Source: Macrobrachium rosenbergii (lineage: Eukaryota; Arthropoda; Malacostraca; Decapoda; Palaemonidae). From it: a stretch of 64,000 bases of DNA. Under the pieces are notes generated by a model. The model did not search any database, was not told where the DNA came from, and worked only from the letters and a program-made list of their open reading frames with translations. The stretch's first letter is position 1. Every line of letters begins with the position of its first letter. A program made the translations under genes and the position numbers. Positions 60,301 through 64,000 of this stretch are shown piece by piece. The DNA lies in contig NC_089749.1 in assembly GCF_040412425.1 (NCBI RefSeq), positions 16,190,162 to 16,254,161 on the forward strand, written 5' to 3'.

Positions 60301-62211
60301 AAGCAAAACAAAAATAATTCTTATAAATGCAACCCTTTAGCAACTGCAAAATTAGTATAAAAGATTCTTATCACACAATACAAATCACATATATTCAAGA
60401 ATATAATGAAAAACCTAACCTGGATAGAATGACGTACAGCAATAACTTACCTAAGAAAAGAATTCTTGGAATGTATCCACCATCAGGTTTATACTTCTCA
60501 TCATCTGGTTCATCATTGTCCAATGTGTTAACCATAACAAAATGCTTACTGAGCTCAAGAGCCTTCTCTGAAGCTGCAAACTTAGGCTTGAATGCTGGAA
60601 TAGTTTAAAGAAACTAGTATTTTTTTTATAAACTACAAAGGCTTAAGATGTTAAAACATATACAATACAACTACCCTTGAAACTGAATACCAACAAAATA
60701 CCGTTAAATTCTGTAACTACTGTACAACATTCCTGCCTTAAGGGTACCGAGTCAAATAAGTGAAAAACAGTGAATTCACAAAAAATAAAGCTAAGACCTA
60801 CAAAAAGCACTTACAAAGCATTTCTGTGCTGCTTTTAAGAAGTTTTAACGCTCAAAAGACATATAAGAAATATTCTTTCGGAATCAGCAATACTGAGTGA
60901 GTAAATACCACCCATTCAAAGGATGGAACAGAATTTCTAAGTCTGTTTTGTATAATTTCCTGTATAAGTACATACAGTGCATAGAGATGATAGCATTAAC
61001 ATTACAGCACAGGCTTCAGATCTTTTGGAATACCAAAAGCAAAATTTCTCAAAGCAGTAGTTTCCTTTTTCTAATGGTGGTACTTATGATTTAAGTAACC
61101 AGGGAAAGATTCCCTGCTTGCCTATCTTCCACACACTATGTACAGAGAACTTCTGCTATTGCTTTAGGTGCTTTTAGAGTTTGTGTGCATTATTTCATTC
61201 ACAATGTTAGCATCCATATTTTGTTTAAGTGTCACACTATCTAATACCATTCTTTTTAGTACAATATAACTGAAAGTCTCTCTATCAGTGCCATGTATAT
61301 CTATGCTCATGAATTTAACAAAAGCTGCCATATACAATGCTACTATATAGTGCCATGATATTTTGTCTTAATTATTCTATCTAGTGATTTATCAATCACT
61401 GATTATTTATCTATTGCCAGTTAATCCATTTAGTGTATGTATTTATTAATCTTCTGACATTTTTTCATATACAGATGCAAAAGGTTCTCAAAATCTTTGG
61501 TTAACAAGTTTTTTTCAAAAACCTCCTTTTTCCTTGTTCCATAAGATTGTGTACACATTATGAATGATAATAATAATAATTTTTACATAAACTCTTATCT
61601 TTTGGGTCTAGATGTGAAACGAGTTCTCTCCATTCTCTTCTACTGAAGATTTTGCCTGAACTCCCATCAGGTCCAAGGCCTTCATCTATACCCATTTACC
61701 ATGATTTCTTGAGCCTCCCTGCAGGGCACTGTCCTGCTACTGCCATATCAAGTCTAACCACAAAAAAGTACTGTATGTATGTTTCTACTGTAAATGCACT
61801 AACATGATGCAAGTACTTGCCCTAGGAGAATCCAATAAGTAGTTGAGCCATCTGGCATTCAACTACCTGAAATGGTTATCTCATTTTCCTAAATACTACA
61901 TTGAAAAATTATTAAAAAACACTACATTATCTCTTGTTGCTTCCAAACATAAATGGAAAAGACAAAATGACTTGACTGAAAAGGGGAATAGCAGTACCTT
62001 GCTGTGAAGAAGAAGAGTAATAAAAGGATAAGAGCCCAATGTTAAATGAAAAATGTAGGAACTAACACAAAATTAGTAACCTATACTTTGATCTCACCTT
62101 TGCAAGCTCCACACCAGGACTTGTGAATGATAAGCATCAATGGCTTATCAGTTTCCTTTGAGAGCTTTAATCCATCATCAAGTGAATGCCATTCATAATC
62201 CTTGCCCAATC
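54234..62211 (-). CDS. TXNDC12: Thioredoxin domain-containing protein 12 (ERp18/ERp19-like), C-terminal three coding exons, 5' part missing
   Basis: ER-lumenal thioredoxin-fold oxidoreductase of the TXNDC12/AGR family. Exons in transcript order: 62098-62211, 60451-60595, 54234-54385. They encode about 134 residues: LGKDYEW, then [11 protein letters not shown] with the CGAC active site, then the central [13 protein letters not shown] block (cis-Pro loop region), then [12 protein letters not shown] and the C-terminal RSDEL-stop. Order and motifs match the family end to end. The known family members have about 170 residues with an N-terminal signal peptide, so one or more upstream exons are missing, and none is recognisable up to 64000. 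The middle exon carries one extra base in a T5 run (A5 at 60539-60543 on +) that breaks the frame after AAG CAT TTT. Removing no other base is needed to explain it, so an assembly error, allele or true lesion are all possible. Confidence 0.9.
54870..55990 (+). repeat. Diverged dispersed repeat, copy A
   Basis: Matches 62975-64000 in block order: GGGTGAGTAA, AAGCACTTTTTCTT (GAGCACTTTTTTCTT in B), a RAGGYWCTGGTTT block, and later ATGAGG(T/G)AAAGGTGGT with TCCTCA. Inside, GTAGCC(G/A)CTGTT(T/C)GT with CTCAAAG occurs near 55161 and 55543. No coding frame. Confidence 0.5.
58612..58790 (-). pseudogene. LINE reverse-transcriptase C-terminal fragment
   Basis: Minus strand reads [20 protein letters not shown], then [19 protein letters not shown], without a stop for about 50 codons. 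The RWMDVV...D(R)xRW...xxADP pattern is the standard C-terminus of RTE/CR1-like LINE polyproteins in invertebrates. Only this tail is present. Confidence 0.75.
60451..60595 (-). CDS. TXNDC12: TXNDC12 middle exon with apparent +1 frameshift
   Basis: Acceptor ATTCCAG, donor GTAAGT. The first part reads [19 protein letters not shown]. One base further on, in the next frame, it reads [14 protein letters not shown] and [13 protein letters not shown]. The exon is 145 nt where 144 is needed to join both neighbours in phase. As written, translation stops two codons after HFCYG. Confidence 0.88.
60596..62097 (-). other. TXNDC12 intron, nothing else seen
   Basis: AT-rich intron of 1.5 kb between the CGAC exon and the middle exon. 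No repeat or RNA gene was recognised. Confidence 0.6.
62098..62211 (-). CDS. TXNDC12: TXNDC12 exon with CGAC active site
   Basis: Minus-strand acceptor ATTTCAG (at 62212-62218) and donor GTGAGA after 62098. It encodes [16 protein letters not shown] and [14 protein letters not shown]. The first codon is split, so a further upstream exon exists. CGAC is the redox-active CXXC typical of TXNDC12, unlike the CXXS of AGR2/AGR3. Confidence 0.93.
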
Positions 62212-62974
62212 CTGAAATATAAATACAGGTTTTAATTGGTCCTTTGAGAGATTAGTCACACACCCTAAGCTGAAAAGTGTGTATGAAAATTTAAAAAACA
62301 ACCTATTATATAAACCCATGTCAATCAGCCTTTACTCTGTGTGAAATGGACCTAATCACACTGACTTTAAGAGCTGAAAGAAGGAAGTCCCACCACACAT
62401 GCCCAACTCACTCCAATGACTGAAGGCCAATGCTTCTTATTTCTCTGTGATCCCTACAGTCAGATGTGTGCTGTGATTCCCAGGATTTTCTCAGCTTTTC
62501 CAAGCAATTCTGCTGTGTCTCCATTCTTGTGTGCCTTTTCACATTCAGCCATATTTTGGCTTGGTTTACTTGTCAATATATTTATCCTCCACAGATTTGT
62601 TATAAGTGTTTATTGAGGTTTTTTGTGCCTCTGCATTTAACTGACAACTGCTCATCCATTCATAAGTTTTTTCCTTTCGATCCAGTCTGTGTCTTTTACT
62701 TGGACATCTTTTTTTTTGCAGGGCTTTACCGACTGTGTCGAGTAATTTTTGCCCCTGTTTAGCCATTTCCTTTTGTTACTTCACCAGTAGAAACAGTACA
62801 GTAATGCATCCTTCTAATTCTAGAGGTTTTCACAATAATTTCCCTTGTACTGCATTTATGATTACATGAACTATAGTAAGAATGTTAGGAAATTCTTTTA
62901 TGTATACTGGATTTTGTTTTTGCTCAGTCTACAGCAGTGACTGATGTACACTCCATAATTTGTATTCTTCTCAA

Positions 62975-64000
62975 GTATACCAACCATCACCTTTCATGTA
63001 AGAGTACGCCTCGGCACGACCTGGAATCAGTCATTACAACACAATAACAAGGTCGTTAATTGGTGGTAGCTGGGTGAGTAAATGAAGAACCCCAATCGGC
63101 TAAAGTCACTGAGCACTTTTTTCTTTGGCATCAGGGATTATGCAGGGCAGTTAAGGTGGGATAATGATAAAAGGCACTGGTTTTTATACCTAAGAAAAAC
63201 ACAAATTACTTTAAATATGTGCTATTTTTCCCTACAGGAATGTAAACCAATCGCCTTTTACTTATGAGACTCACTCCTTAGGTGGGAGGTCATCTCTAAA
63301 CTGACCAAGCTGAGTCTCTACCTGGAAATGTCAAGTTCTCAGTTATGATAGCGGAACTGAGCCCAATTGAAAAGGTTTGGAACCTTGCACATAAGGGAAA
63401 ATCTCGGAGAATGAAGTCCTTACAAGGGGTGACACAAGTAAAAAAGCAGCCAATAAAACTGAAGGGTTTACATTAAAGCTCTGCCACCCCTTCACCCCTT
63501 TAATAAAAAGGAGGGTGAAGAGAGTTGTATCTTATAAACCAAAGCACTAAAACTGGACGCTTTACTGTGTTGCATCTGAGCCTGTTCCAGTACGTGATTG
63601 GCCTGAGCTGCTGCCTCACCGGGTGAAGGAGGAAGGAAAAGACTAGCCAGTCACTCTTGTCATTAAGCACTAGCCTTATGCCTTGCACGTACCTTCAGCA
63701 AGATGCTTTCCTATCCAAGAGTAAATTGGATGACTACACAACCTCTTGAGCAGTCACTACAGATCCAAGAAAGTATTCAAGGACCTATGTACAACATCCT
63801 TTAAATAAAATGAGGGAAAGGTGGTTCAATATCTCCAGAGATCTGTCCTCATTATTTGAGCTCTGAATGGAATTGTGTGACTGTCCACTTTGCCGAGCAA
63901 GTCATAAGGGTGTGTGATTAGAGCATAAAGCCATAAAGAAAGTATGTGGCAACACCTTCTTGCACTTGCACTTGCTGGCACTAACAAAGTTGCTAACACT
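62975..64000 (+). repeat. Diverged dispersed repeat, copy B (runs to window end)
   Basis: Shares TGGGTGAGTAAATGA-like and GAGCACTTTTTTCTTTGGCA blocks and GAGGGAAAGGTGGT with copy A, in the same order and spacing. Identity is low, so it is probably old. It lies in the upstream part of the TXNDC12 locus. Confidence 0.45.

Larger units (their letters stand above)
54386..60450 (-). other. Last intron of TXNDC12 with repeat remnants
   Basis: About 6 kb. Holds a dispersed-repeat copy at about 54870-55990, a LINE fragment at about 58612-58790 and otherwise unassigned sequence. No other exon is recognised. Confidence 0.7.

Overview
The window looks like nuclear DNA of a decapod crustacean (shrimp, prawn or crayfish type). 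The reasons are: intron-rich genes with GT-AG splice sites; very dense (CT/GA)n, (AT)n and (GT)n microsatellites; and several short dispersed repeats of the kind I associate with decapod genomes. The species is inferred, not proven.

Layout. (1) About 1-21,680 holds no coding gene I can support. It is packed with microsatellites, minisatellites and compound arrays in which a short unique spacer is duplicated together with its flanking (CT)n or (GA)n tract. It also holds pieces of dispersed repeats and a decayed retrotransposon fragment. It is probably upstream sequence and/or a first intron of the next gene. (2) 21,682-about 44,850 (+) is a complete coding region for neuroglian (Nrg, the L1-CAM family). 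Twenty coding exons per transcript keep phase throughout and give 6 Ig + 5 fibronectin III domains + one membrane span + a cytoplasmic tail with FIGQY. There are two alternative last exons, giving 1257 or 1265 residues. Its introns hold SINE-like, LINE-like and Tigger/pogo-like repeats. (3) 45,540-51,095 is a repeat-derived block with long inverted ends and internal tandem repeats, and no recognisable protein. (4) 54,234-62,211 (-) holds the last three coding exons of a TXNDC12/ERp18-type ER thioredoxin-like protein with a WCGAC active site and a C-terminal SDEL retrieval signal. The signal-peptide exon(s) lie beyond what I can identify, probably past 64,000. One exon carries an apparent 1-bp insertion in a homopolymer.

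The two genes face each other tail to tail, with the inverted-ended repeat block between them. They are not expected to share a pathway. Neuroglian is a cell-surface adhesion and cytoskeleton-anchoring protein. TXNDC12 acts on disulfides in the ER lumen, and making a multi-disulfide Ig protein like neuroglian is only a generic link.

The points most worth a second look are: the paired alternative last exons of neuroglian (both with an ankyrin-binding FIGQY and a PDZ-type C-terminus), the microsatellite-bounded duplicated spacers of the left 20 kb, the GAATAC/GTATTC degenerate array at 18.07-18.76 kb, the block with inverted ends at 45.5-51.1 kb, and the frameshift in the TXNDC12 exon.
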